The notes beneath the pieces are model-generated. The model was given only the letters and a program-made list of their open reading frames with translations. It did not search any database and had not been told where the DNA came from. From JANJTY01 sp038257155 (lineage in GTDB: Bacteria > Pseudomonadota > Gammaproteobacteria > Xanthomonadales > Xanthomonadaceae): 64,000 nt of DNA. Shown in pieces: positions 26,663 to 34,752 of this stretch. Made by a program: the position numbers and the translations under genes. Within the stretch, counting starts at the first letter, position 1. The number at the start of each line of letters is the position of its first letter. The stretch covers positions 30,986 through 94,985 of the forward strand of contig JBBSJP010000016.1 in assembly GCA_038257155.1 (NCBI GenBank), read 5' to 3'.

Positions 26663-27091
26663 ATGCCGTTTCTCACCAAGATTCTTGCCTTGACCCGTTT
26701 GCTGATGCTTAGCCGCCAGATCAAGGAAGTTCGACGTCTTATCGACGAACTTCCCCGATCGGCTCGGCGCCCCCTGGGGGAGCTGGTGAGTCTCGAAATG
26801 CAGAATGCCGCGCAACATCCGCAGCCGCATCTGTACGGCTCGCAGCGGGTGGACCTTTACGCACCCTGGGGCGATGCCGCTGAACTCGCGCTCGGCCGCG
26901 CCCGTTCGGATCTGGCCCAGCTGCGCCTGCGCGGCATCGCCACCTGGATTGCGGTGGTGTTCCATGAAACCGAGAACTCCAACCATGCTGGCCTGCAGTC
27001 CATCCACCGCGAGGTGCTTGGCTTCATGGGTGAACTCAAGGGCACCTTCGCGCGAGCCGCCGCGCAGCGCGCCGCTGAAGCTGCGGCCTGA
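26663..27091 (+). CDS. Conserved-looking protein of unknown function
   Basis: 142 aa, starting at MPFLTKILALTRLLML; the 33-residue upstream extension in the same frame has no coding character. The N-terminal 50 residues form an amphipathic helix region with an alternating basic/hydrophobic pattern; the middle holds VDLYAPWGDAAELALGRARS and GIATWIAVVFHETENSNH, which look like a compact domain, and the tail is Ala-rich. No signal peptide, no membrane segment, no recognised motif. It is alone on the plus strand, convergent with dapE 68 bp away. Confidence 0.62.
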   Translation: MPFLTKILALTRLLMLSRQIKEVRRLIDELPRSARRPLGELVSLEMQNAAQHPQPHLYGSQRVDLYAPWGDAAELALGRARSDLAQLRLRGIATWIAVVFHETENSNHAGLQSIHREVLGFMGELKGTFARAAAQRAAEAAA

Positions 27092-27159
27092 AACGACGCG
27101 ACCCAACCGAATCGGCGTAGCCTCGGTCCGCCGCACGGCAACGCGCAGCGGCTGGTTCT

Positions 27160-28290
27160 TCAGCCGAGGAGATTTGCGATCACGCGCTGATAGAGCGCCG
27201 GCAGGCGTTCCAGATCATCCAGCGCGATGCGCTCATTGACCTGATGAATGCTGGCATTGATCGGCCCCAGCTCCACGACCTCGGCACCCAGCGGCGCGAT
27301 GAAGCGCCCGTCCGAGGTGCCGCCGCCGGTGTTTTCGTCCGCCACGACGCCAAGTTCGTCGCGCAGCGCGTCGCGCACGGCGGCGCGCAGTGGGCCCTCC
27401 GCAGTGTGGAAGGGCTCGCCGGAGCGATGCCAGGCGATGTCGGCCTGCACCCCCAGGCTCTGCAGGCTGGATTCGATCTCGGCGATCAATGCATCGGCAG
27501 TCCAGCGGGGTGAGTAGCGCAGGTTGAACTGCACCATCGCGGCGCCAGGAATCACGTTGCTGGCGCCGGTGCCGGCATTGAAGTTGGCAATCTGGAAACT
27601 GGTCTCGGGAAAATCCGGCCAGGGCTCGTCATCCCACTGCCGCGCCACCAGTTCTGCGAAGGCCGGCAAGGCGCGATGGATCGGGTTGTCGGCCTTGTCG
27701 GGATACGCGACATGGCCCTGCACCCCGCGCACCGTGGCGGTGCCTGTCAATGAACCGCGCCTTCCAATGCGCACCACGTCTCCCAGACGCTGCGCCGAGC
27801 TCGGCTCACCCACCAGGCACCAGTCGATGCGCTGGCCGCTTTCCTGGAAATGCCGCGCTACGTGCCGTACCCCGTCGATCGCATCGCCTTCCTCATCCGA
27901 GGTCAGCAGAATGGCCAGCGTGCCGCGGTGATCAGGGAGCGCGGCGACAAAACGCTGCGCTGCCAGCACGAAGGCCGCGACGCTCGCCTTCATGTCAGCG
28001 GCGCCTCGTCCGTAAAGAAATCCGTCGCGCACCGTGGGCTCGAAAGGCTCGCTTTCCCAAGCCTCGCGTGGACCGGTCGGTACCACGTCGGTATGGCCAA
28101 GCAAGCAGAGCAGCGGACCGCCCTCGCCGTGCGTAGCCCAAAAATTGAGCACCTCACCAAAGGGCAACCGCTCGATGCGGAAGCCAGCCTGCTTGAGCTG
28201 GTGCGCGATCAGTTCCTGGCAGCCACCATCAGCTGGCGTGATCGATTGCCGTCGGATCAATTCACTTGCCAGCTGCAGGACCTGGGACAT
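27160..28290 (-). CDS. dapE: Succinyl-diaminopimelate desuccinylase
   Basis: 376 aa. Hydrolyses N-succinyl-L,L-diaminopimelate in lysine and peptidoglycan precursor synthesis. M20 dizinc peptidase motifs: LLGHTDVVPTG (metal His), GRGAADMKASVA (bridging Asp), LLTSDEEGDA (catalytic Glu) and LVGEPSS. The start MSQVLQLASELIRRQSITP was chosen over a 24-residue extension, since family members start there. It works two steps after DapD, whose gene lies 0.7 kb away on the same strand, with the ArsC-like gene between. Confidence 0.95.
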   Translation of the reverse strand: MSQVLQLASELIRRQSITPADGGCQELIAHQLKQAGFRIERLPFGEVLNFWATHGEGGPLLCLLGHTDVVPTGPREAWESEPFEPTVRDGFLYGRGAADMKASVAAFVLAAQRFVAALPDHRGTLAILLTSDEEGDAIDGVRHVARHFQESGQRIDWCLVGEPSSAQRLGDVVRIGRRGSLTGTATVRGVQGHVAYPDKADNPIHRALPAFAELVARQWDDEPWPDFPETSFQIANFNAGTGASNVIPGAAMVQFNLRYSPRWTADALIAEIESSLQSLGVQADIAWHRSGEPFHTAEGPLRAAVRDALRDELGVVADENTGGGTSDGRFIAPLGAEVVELGPINASIHQVNERIALDDLERLPALYQRVIANLLG

Positions 28291-28303
28291 GGGATTGGTC
28301 AGC

Positions 28304-28657
28304 CTATCGGCCAAAGCGCATCTTCCACGACTTGTCGGTAAACCCCACCGACACCGTGCCATCCTCGGTCACCAGCACCGGCCGCTTCACCAGCGCCGGA
28401 TGCTCCTTCAGCAGCAGGGTCCATTCAGGCACCGAGCCAGGCTGTTTGCGCGACTCCGGCAGGCTGCGCCAGGTAGTGGACGCGCGATTGATCAACTTGT
28501 CCCAGCCTCCCAACTGCTCGGCCCAGGCCGTCAACACCTCCGGCGCAACCCGCTGCGCGCGGTAATCAATGAACTCATGCTCGATACCAAAGCGCGTCAG
28601 CCAGTTGCGGGCCTTCTTGCAGGTATCGCAGGTGGTGAGGCCGTAGAGGGTGGGCAT
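28304..28657 (-). CDS. ArsC/Spx-family thiol protein (YffB-like)
   Basis: 117 aa with the N-terminal CDTCKKARNWL motif (CxxC in a thioredoxin-like fold), LINRASTTWRSL and VKRPVLVTEDG, all typical of the ArsC-like YffB branch. These are small cytosolic oxidoreductase-like proteins of unsettled function, with glutathione binding suggested for the E. coli member. Its position 13 bp before dapE reproduces the yffB-dapE pair of E. coli, which supports YffB over arsenate reductase. Confidence 0.88.
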   Translation of the reverse strand: MPTLYGLTTCDTCKKARNWLTRFGIEHEFIDYRAQRVAPEVLTAWAEQLGGWDKLINRASTTWRSLPESRKQPGSVPEWTLLLKEHPALVKRPVLVTEDGTVSVGFTDKSWKMRFGR

Positions 28658-28667
28658 TGGTTGGGGC

Positions 28668-28701
28668 AGTAAGAAAGTAAGAAAGTGAGAAAGTCAGTTG
28701 G
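28668..28701 (+). repeat. Flank repeat of the 14-bp array element, left locus
   Basis: AGTAAGAAAGTAAGAAAGTG followed by AGAAAGTCAGTTGG. An inverted near-identical block is at 35898-35930, and a diverged direct copy is at 35698-35726. Confidence 0.7.
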
Positions 28702-28787
28702 TCTGCGGCTTCGATGGACAGTTCGGCCGGGTGTGAGAGTTGAGAGGTTAACGTACATACGACTGACGGAAGCCAGGCTGGTCGCTC

Positions 28788-28956
28788 TCAACTGACTGCT
28801 CCTGACTGACTGCTCTTGACTGACCGCTCTTGACTGACCGCTCCAAGCTGACTGCTCTTAACTGACCGCTCCTACTGACTGCTCTTAACTGACCGCTCTT
28901 AACTGACTGCTCCACACTGACCGCTTCACCACTGACCGCTCCGCCACTGACCGCTC
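28788..28956 (-). repeat. Tandem array of twelve ~14-bp units
   Basis: Read on the minus strand the unit is GAGCGGTCAGTTAA with variants. Nine units are exactly 14 bp, one is 13 and two are 15. The units are directly adjacent, without spacers. The same unit, in the opposite orientation, forms the array at 35729-35840. Confidence 0.9.
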
Positions 28957-28959
28957 CAC

Positions 28960-29775
28960 CTAACTCCTGAGCAACTCATTCACCGACGTCTTCGAGCGCG
29001 TCTTCTCATCCACCTGCTTGACTATCACCGCACAGTACAACGAGTGCGAGCCATCAGCAGCGGGCAAGGAGCCCGATACCACTACGCTGCCGGCGGGAAT
29101 GCGGCCGTAACTGATCTTGCCGCTTGCGCGATCGTAGATCCGGGTCGACTGGCCAAGGAACACGCCCATGCCGATCACGCTACCGCGTTCGACGATCACG
29201 CCCTCCACCACTTCCGAGCGAGCGCCGATGAAGCAGTTGTCTTCGATGATGGTTGGTGCAGCCTGCAGCGGCTCCAGCACGCCGCCGATGCCGGCGCCGC
29301 CGGAGATGTGGCAGTTGCGCCCGATCTGGGCACAGGAGCCGACCGTGGCCCAAGTGTCGACCATTGTGCCGGCACCGACATAGGCGCCGATGTTGACGAA
29401 GCTCGGCATCAGCACGACTTCGTTCCCCAGATACGCACCGCGGCGGACGATGGCTCCCGGCACCACACGCGCGCCGGTGGCGCGGAACTCGGCCTCGCCG
29501 GCACCCTCGAAGCGCGCCGGCACCTTGTCCCAGAACGGCGCGGGCTGGCCTTCCATCAGGCGCATCTCGTTGACACGGAAGTACAGCAGCACGGCTTTCT
29601 TGACCCACTCCTGCACCTGCCAGCCATCATCGGACGGCTCGGCCACGCGCAGGCTGCCGCTCTCCAGCGCGGCGATGACCTTCTCGACCGTCGGCCTCAG
29701 CAGGACCAGATGATCCGGGCCAAGTTCGGCGCGGCTCTCCCAGGCGTTTTCGATTCGGTGGCGCAGGTCATCCAT
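28960..29775 (-). CDS. dapD: 2,3,4,5-tetrahydropyridine-2,6-dicarboxylate N-succinyltransferase
   Basis: 271 aa. Succinylates tetrahydrodipicolinate in the lysine/diaminopimelate pathway. The N-terminal helical domain (about 1-100) is followed by a left-handed beta-helix of hexapeptide repeats (RGAYLGNEVVLMPSFVNIG, GGVLEPLQAAP, NCFIGARSEVVEGVIVERGS). The start overlaps the glnD stop by 8 bases, so expression is coupled. The TAG stop is followed 3 bp later by the 14-bp tandem array. Length equals that of typical DapD. Confidence 0.96.
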   Translation of the reverse strand: MDDLRHRIENAWESRAELGPDHLVLLRPTVEKVIAALESGSLRVAEPSDDGWQVQEWVKKAVLLYFRVNEMRLMEGQPAPFWDKVPARFEGAGEAEFRATGARVVPGAIVRRGAYLGNEVVLMPSFVNIGAYVGAGTMVDTWATVGSCAQIGRNCHISGGAGIGGVLEPLQAAPTIIEDNCFIGARSEVVEGVIVERGSVIGMGVFLGQSTRIYDRASGKISYGRIPAGSVVVSGSLPAADGSHSLYCAVIVKQVDEKTRSKTSVNELLRS

Positions 29776-32440
29776 TTTCGGTCTTCCTTGGGTCTGGGGC
29801 CTGCCCGTCGACGCAGGCGACGAGCGCCTCTCGCAGGCTCTGCAGGCGAACGGGATCGGTCAGCGCGTGGTCGTGCTCATCGCTGATCAGAAAGAAATCC
29901 TCGACGCGCTCGCCGAAGGTGGCAATGCGCGCATCGTGCACGCGGGCATTGTTCAGGCGCAGCACCTGCGCCACATCGGCAAGCAGGCCGGGGCGATCGG
30001 TGCAGACCAGGGTCAGCTGGGTGCGATCCTCTCCCGAATCAGCAAATGCCACCTGTACCGGCACACGGAAGTGACGGAAATGTCGCGGCAGGGTGCGGCG
30101 CGCCGGGCGCACCCGATCCAGCGAGCGTGACAGCACTTCGAACAGGCGCCTTTCCACCGACCGGGCCAGCGCCTCGGGTTCCAGCTGCAGGCGTTCCGGC
30201 GCCAGCACCTGGAAGGTGTCCAGACTCATGCCGCTGGTCGACGTCACCACGCGAGCCGCCAGCACATCCAGCTCGAGGCGATCGAGACTGGCGGTTACCG
30301 CGGCGAACAGTCCATCGCGATCCGGTGAGTAGACGAAGACTTCCAGCGCGCGGCCCTTGAAGCGGGCACTTTCGCCCAGCGGACGCACCCGCACCAGCGG
30401 CTCGGACGCATTGCGCCGCGCCGCGATGCCTTCGCTCTGCCAGACCAGCTGCTCGGGCCGATAGCGCAGGAAACTTTCGTCCGGAAATTCACTCCAGACG
30501 GCATCGACCTGGGCTTCGCGCATGCCCTTCATGCGCAGCAGGGTGCGCGCCACTTCGCGCGTTTCAGCGATTCGTTCCGCACCGAATACCGGGTGCTCCA
30601 GGCCGCGGCGCAGGGCAAAGCGCGTAGCGGCAAACAGGTCGGCCAACAGGCGGTCCTTCCAGGCGTTCCACAGCTTGGGGCTGGTGCCGGCGATATCGCA
30701 GACTGTCAGCAGATAGAGCAGATCGAGGTGCTCACGATCGCCCACCGTGGTGGCGAAGCGCTTGACGACCTCGGGATCGGAGATGTCCTGGCGTTGCGCG
30801 GTCACGCTCATCAGCAGGTGATGTCGCACCAGCCAGGCCACCAGCTGTCCGTCCGCGCTGACCAGGGCATGGGCACGACAGAAATCAATTGCATCTTCTT
30901 CGCCCAGCACCGAGTGATCGCCGCCGCGACCCTTGGCGATGTCGTGGAACAGGCCAGCCAGCAGCAGGAGTTCCGGTCGGCGCAGGCGGTTCCAGACCTC
31001 GTGGCCGAGGGCGAAACGCTCGCACTTCTCCGGCGTGGCCAGGCTTTCGATATTGCGCAGCACCGCCAGCGTGTGTTCGTCCACGGTATAGACGTGGAAC
31101 AGGTCGTACTGCATACGTCCCGAAACCCGTGCAAACGCCGGCAGATAGCGGCCCAGCACGCCGAGGCGCGCCATTCGCGCAACCGTGGCGACCGCATTCG
31201 GCCCACGCAGCAGGGCGAGAAACGCGGCGCGATGTGCGGGCGATGCGCTGCCATAGTCGGGCAGGCTGGGCAGCGCCTCGGCCAGCGCCCGTGCGGTTTC
31301 GGAATGCAGGCCGCGCAGTTCGGGGCGTTCCGCCCACACCGCGAACAATCGCAGCACGCGACCGAACTGGCCTTCCAGCCCTTCGGCATCGTGCATCGCC
31401 AGATAGCCTCTTCGAGACACGAAGCCTGCCTCCAGTGCCATCGGCTCGGGCGTGCCTTCAATCTGTTCCTCGAAGCGTTGCAGCAGACGGTCGTTGATGC
31501 GCAGCACGGTGGCGGCGCTGCGGAAGAAGCCTTGCATCAACTGCTCCACCGCGAGGTTCTCGCGGTGCTCATCCTTCAAGCCAAGGCGCGCGGCAAGCGG
31601 CTTCTGGTGGTCGAACAGCAGGCGCTCCTCGCGCCGCCCCGCAACCAGGTGCAGACCGAAACGCAGGCGGGTCAGTGCGGCCTTCTCACGTGCCAGAGTG
31701 GCGCACTCGTCTTCACCCAGGGCACCGATCGGCACCAGTGCGTCGAGCGCGGGCACTCCGTAAAGGCGACGCGCCAGCCACACCAGGGTATGCAGATCGC
31801 GCATTCCACCCGGACCTTCCTTCAGGTTGGGCTCGAGGTTGTAGGCGGTGTCGTTGAAACGCGCATGGCGCTTGCGCTGTTCTTCGCGCTTGGCAGCGAA
31901 GAACTCGGCCGGCGGCCACACTACGTTCTTTGAAACGGCTTCGGCGATCTCGCCCGGCGCGCCTGCATCGCCGTTCAACACCCGCACTTCGAGCAGGGAG
32001 GTGGCCGTGGTGATGTCGTCGGCAGCCGCCTCGCGGCACTGCGCCAGCGAGCGAACCGCCTGCGAGCTCGGCAGGCCGGAATCCCACAGCAAGGCAAAGA
32101 AACGTGACAGTTCAGCGGCCGAGGCAGCCTGTTCGGGCTCCTCGCCCAGCACCAGAAGGTCGATATCGGACTGCGGAAACAGCTCGCCGCGGCCGTAGCC
32201 GCCAGTGGCGAGCAGGGTCAGTGCACGTGCACCCAGGCAGCGCTCCCAGGCGGAAATGATCAGTCCGTCAGCGCCGCGCGCGCGCTCGCGGGTCAGACGC
32301 TCGGCGTCCTCACCGGCATCGAAACGCGCGGCCAGCTCGGCATCGAGTGCGACCAGGCGACCGCGGGCCGCATCGCGCCATTCCTCATCCGAAGCGGCAT
32401 CACGCAGCGCCTGAACCGGCACCGGCGCGACACTGCTCAC
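29768..32440 (-). CDS. glnD: Bifunctional uridylyltransferase/uridylyl-removing enzyme GlnD
   Basis: 890 aa. Senses glutamine and modifies PII proteins. The nucleotidyltransferase motif GGYGRGELFPQSDIDLL is at about residues 78-94; the HD phosphohydrolase domain shows GLFHDIAKGRGGDHS near 495, which removes UMP; two ACT domains (about 690-770 and 800-875) bind glutamine. The start is a GTG at 32440 overlapping the map TGA (GTGA), giving the family length; the 25-residue upstream extension is not needed. The dapD-glnD-map neighbourhood is conserved in gammaproteobacteria. Confidence 0.96.
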   Translation of the reverse strand: MSSVAPVPVQALRDAASDEEWRDAARGRLVALDAELAARFDAGEDAERLTRERARGADGLIISAWERCLGARALTLLATGGYGRGELFPQSDIDLLVLGEEPEQAASAAELSRFFALLWDSGLPSSQAVRSLAQCREAAADDITTATSLLEVRVLNGDAGAPGEIAEAVSKNVVWPPAEFFAAKREEQRKRHARFNDTAYNLEPNLKEGPGGMRDLHTLVWLARRLYGVPALDALVPIGALGEDECATLAREKAALTRLRFGLHLVAGRREERLLFDHQKPLAARLGLKDEHRENLAVEQLMQGFFRSAATVLRINDRLLQRFEEQIEGTPEPMALEAGFVSRRGYLAMHDAEGLEGQFGRVLRLFAVWAERPELRGLHSETARALAEALPSLPDYGSASPAHRAAFLALLRGPNAVATVARMARLGVLGRYLPAFARVSGRMQYDLFHVYTVDEHTLAVLRNIESLATPEKCERFALGHEVWNRLRRPELLLLAGLFHDIAKGRGGDHSVLGEEDAIDFCRAHALVSADGQLVAWLVRHHLLMSVTAQRQDISDPEVVKRFATTVGDREHLDLLYLLTVCDIAGTSPKLWNAWKDRLLADLFAATRFALRRGLEHPVFGAERIAETREVARTLLRMKGMREAQVDAVWSEFPDESFLRYRPEQLVWQSEGIAARRNASEPLVRVRPLGESARFKGRALEVFVYSPDRDGLFAAVTASLDRLELDVLAARVVTSTSGMSLDTFQVLAPERLQLEPEALARSVERRLFEVLSRSLDRVRPARRTLPRHFRHFRVPVQVAFADSGEDRTQLTLVCTDRPGLLADVAQVLRLNNARVHDARIATFGERVEDFFLISDEHDHALTDPVRLQSLREALVACVDGQAPDPRKTENG

Positions 32441-33231
32441 AGGTCGTTGTCGTCGCCGGGAAGGCGGGTAAGGATCTCCACGCCATCCTCGGTGACCAGC
32501 ACGGTGTGTTCCCACTGGGCCGACAGCGAGCGATCCTTGGTCACCACGGTCCAGCCGTCCGGCAGCAGGCGGGTGTGGCGCGCACCAGCGTTGATCATCG
32601 GCTCGACGGTGAAGGTCATGCCGGGCTTGAGTTTCACGCCGTCGCCCGGCCGCCCGTAATGCAGCACCTGCGGTTCCTCGTGATAGATCTGCCCGATGCC
32701 GTGTCCGCAGTACTCGCGCACCACCGAGAAGCGCTCGCCTTCGGCGAAGCTCTGGATGGCATGGCCAATATCGCCCAGGGTGGCGCCGGGGCGCACTGCG
32801 CGGATACCGCGGAACATCGCCGCGCGTGTGGTTTCCACCAGGCGCCGCGCCAGAACCGAGGGCTCGCCGACGTAATACATGCGCGACGTGTCACCGTGCC
32901 AGCCATCCTTGATCACGGTGACATCGATATTGAGGATGTCGCCATCCTTCAGCAGCTTGCCCTCGCTGGGGATGCCGTGGCAGATCACGTTGTTGACCGA
33001 AGTGCAGATCGTTGCCGGAAAGGGAATGCGGCCATGCCCACCGCCGTAGCCCACATTGGCCGGAATCGTGCCCTGCACCTTGGTGATGTGCTCGTGGCAG
33101 ACGCGGTCGAGCTCCGCCGTCGTCACTCCCGGCTTGACGTGAGGCGCGACCACCTGCAGTACCTCGGCGGCCAGCCGGCCGGCGACGCGCATGCGCTCGA
33201 TGTCCTGGGGTGTCTTGATCGTGATAGCCAT
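32437..33231 (-). CDS. map: Methionine aminopeptidase, type I
   Basis: 264 aa. Removes the initiator methionine from nascent proteins. The dinuclear metal site is complete: Asp in LNIDVTVIKDGWHGD (two ligands), His in YCGHGIG, Glu in FTVEPMIN and Glu in QWEHTVLV. The length is standard for type Ia. It is divergent from rpsB, the classic arrangement, but 580 bp separate the two genes here because of an inserted repeat element and the rpsB leader. Confidence 0.97.
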   Translation of the reverse strand: MAITIKTPQDIERMRVAGRLAAEVLQVVAPHVKPGVTTAELDRVCHEHITKVQGTIPANVGYGGGHGRIPFPATICTSVNNVICHGIPSEGKLLKDGDILNIDVTVIKDGWHGDTSRMYYVGEPSVLARRLVETTRAAMFRGIRAVRPGATLGDIGHAIQSFAEGERFSVVREYCGHGIGQIYHEEPQVLHYGRPGDGVKLKPGMTFTVEPMINAGARHTRLLPDGWTVVTKDRSLSAQWEHTVLVTEDGVEILTRLPGDDNDL

Positions 33232-33240
33232 GGGGGGATT

Positions 33241-33567
33241 ATCCTAGATTCCGCAGTTGGACGTGCCCGACAGCGCCTGGCCGGTTGACTGGCAAGGCGC
33301 GACGACGCGCAGGTTGGCCACCTGCAAGGAGAACCGAGCGCAGCGTCGGGGCGAAGCCCCGCGTAGCCGCCTTGGCGGCCGAGGGCGCAGGCTGCGCAGC
33401 AGCCGTTGCCGCGAAGCGGCCGAACGACGCAGTCAGGCGACTGGCCGAGCGTGCTATCGGGTGCGTAGCGGCCCTCACTGTTCGGGGAGGTCGTGAAGTC
33501 AAGCAAGTCCCAAACACATAAAACCCTTGGGCAAAGCCGTAGAGCCGTCAACTGCGGAACCTAGGAT
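33241..33567. mobile_element. MITE-like element with terminal inverted repeats between map and rpsB
   Basis: 327 bp bounded by 19-bp inverted repeats with one mismatch: ATCCTAGATTCCGCAGTTG at 33241-33259 and its inverted partner at 33549-33567. It contains copy C of the two-hairpin core and further GC-rich palindromes (CGGGGC-GAA-GCCCCG at about 33349-33363). No transposase frame. It starts 10 bp from the map ATG and ends 10 bp before the -35 of the rpsB promoter. Confidence 0.62.
33381..33424 (-). repeat. Two-hairpin dispersed repeat, copy C
   Basis: Minus strand: GCCGC-TTC-GCGGC, AAC, GGCTGC-TGC-GCAGCC, then TGCGCC. Both stems are perfect. It lies within the TIR-bounded element upstream of rpsB. 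Confidence 0.75.
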
Positions 33568-33577
33568 TATTGCGCAG

Positions 33578-33607
33578 TTGCGGCGGAGACGGCCAGCAGC
33601 TTATAAT
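33578..33607 (+). promoter_or_regulatory. Sigma-70 promoter of rpsB-tsf
   Basis: -35 TTGCGG (33578-33583), 18-bp spacer, perfect -10 TATAAT (33602-33607). Predicted transcription start is near 33614, about 198 nt before the rpsB ATG. Confidence 0.72.
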
Positions 33608-33613
33608 TCCGAG

Positions 33614-33811
33614 GCTTTGTCGGCTGTTCATCGCCACAAATACCGCCCACGCCGGGCGTCACCGGCGAATACACACCCGCGTCAGACACCCGTGCCGGGG
33701 TGCCCTGGAGTTCGACTCCCGGGTTCGGCCACGGTGGATGCGGGGAGGCCCAACCCCGGAGCTTCGATGTCGCCAGAGGCGACCGGCTCCTGTTATCACC
33801 AAGGAATCACC
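33614..33811 (+). promoter_or_regulatory. Long 5' leader of rpsB, candidate S2 autoregulatory leader
   Basis: About 198 nt of untranslated leader with GC-rich pairing segments (for example GTGCCGGGGTGCC and CCCGGGTTCGG blocks, then CGCCAGAGGCGACCGG near the start) and AAGGAATCACC before the ATG. Gammaproteobacterial rpsB-tsf mRNAs are known to carry a leader through which S2 represses its own synthesis; the length here fits. I did not confirm the conserved fold. Confidence 0.45.
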
Positions 33812-34642
33812 ATGCCCCAAGTCACCATGCGCCAGATGCTGGAAGCCGGCGTGCATTTCGGCCACCAGACCCGCTACTGGAATCCCAAGATGGCGCCCTA
33901 TATCTTCGGCGCCCGCGGCAAGATCCACATCATCAACCTGGAAAAGACCCTGCCGCTGTTCGTCGACGCGATGAATTTCGTGTCGGGCCTCGCGCAGAAG
34001 CGCGGCACCGTCCTGTTCGTCGGCACCAAGCGCTCGGCGCGCGACGCCGTGAAAGATGAGGCAGTTCGCTGCGGCATGCCTTCGATCAGCCCGCGCTGGC
34101 TGGGCGGCACCCTGACCAACTTCCGTACCGTGAAGCAGTCGGTTGCGCGCCTCAAGGAACTGGAAGCCGCCGAGACTGACGGCACCTTCGAGAAGCTGGT
34201 CAAGCACGAAGTGCTGCAGCGCCGTCGCGAGCGCGACAAGCTGGAAGCCTCGCTGGGCGGCATCAAGAACATGGATCGCCTGCCGGACGCGCTGTTCGTG
34301 ATCGATATCGGCCACGAGAACATCGCCGTGCTGGAAGCCAAGAAGCTGGGCATTCCGGTGATCGCGGTGGTCGACACCAACTACGACCCCAACCTGGTCG
34401 ACTACGCCATTCCGGGCAACGACGACGCCATCCGTGCGGTGCAGCTCTACACCCGCGCCGTGGCTGATTCAGTGCTGGAAGGCAAGGCCGCAGCGCCGAT
34501 CACCGCGCGCGGCGACGACGAGTTCATCGAGCTCGACGCCGAAGGCAACCCGGTTGCAAACGATGATGGCGAAGCACGCAAGCCCCGCGCGCCGGCCAAG
34601 CGCCCGGCCGCCAAGAAGCCGGCCCCGCGCCGCGCCGAGTAA
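33812..34642 (+). CDS. rpsB: 30S ribosomal protein S2
   Basis: 276 aa. Family opening VTMRQMLEAGVHFGHQTRYW, followed by YIFGARGKIHIINLEKT, PDALFVIDIGHE and the IPVIAVVDTN block near 195. The coiled coil insertion (LKELEAAETDGTFEKLVK) is present. The C-terminus extends about 35 residues beyond E. coli S2 with a low-complexity basic tail rich in Lys, Arg, Ala and Pro, as in other Xanthomonadales. Start chosen at the ATG after AAGGAATCACC; the 95-residue extension of the open frame is leader. Confidence 0.97.
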   Translation: MPQVTMRQMLEAGVHFGHQTRYWNPKMAPYIFGARGKIHIINLEKTLPLFVDAMNFVSGLAQKRGTVLFVGTKRSARDAVKDEAVRCGMPSISPRWLGGTLTNFRTVKQSVARLKELEAAETDGTFEKLVKHEVLQRRRERDKLEASLGGIKNMDRLPDALFVIDIGHENIAVLEAKKLGIPVIAVVDTNYDPNLVDYAIPGNDDAIRAVQLYTRAVADSVLEGKAAAPITARGDDEFIELDAEGNPVANDDGEARKPRAPAKRPAAKKPAPRRAE

Positions 34643-34662
34643 GACCGCAACACCGCTGCCAT

Positions 34663-34688
34663 GCGGCGGGGCGACACTGCCCCGCCGC
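34663..34688 (+). terminator. Strong hairpin between rpsB and tsf
   Basis: Perfect 10-bp stem GCGGCGGGGC / GCCCCGCCGC with a 6-nt loop (GACACT), 20 bp after the rpsB stop. No T-run follows, so it is more likely a partial terminator, processing or stability element than a full terminator. It may set the S2 to EF-Ts ratio. Confidence 0.55.
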
Positions 34689-34752
34689 AGTCTGGATCTG
34701 CGTCACGCGCGGCGCTCCAAGCCCGCACACACCCGTTCAAGAGGATTCATCA

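Larger units (their letters stand above)
28658..28959. other. Repeat-filled intergenic region between dapD and the YffB-like gene
   Basis: 302 bp with no gene. It holds the flank repeat (28668-28701), about 85 bp of unique sequence and the 12-unit tandem array. The array reaches within 3 bp of the dapD stop codon. Confidence 0.8.

Noticed and set aside
28788..28956. Tandem array considered as a CRISPR
   Set aside because: Units are 14 bp, adjacent without spacers, degenerate at both ends, and there are no cas genes.
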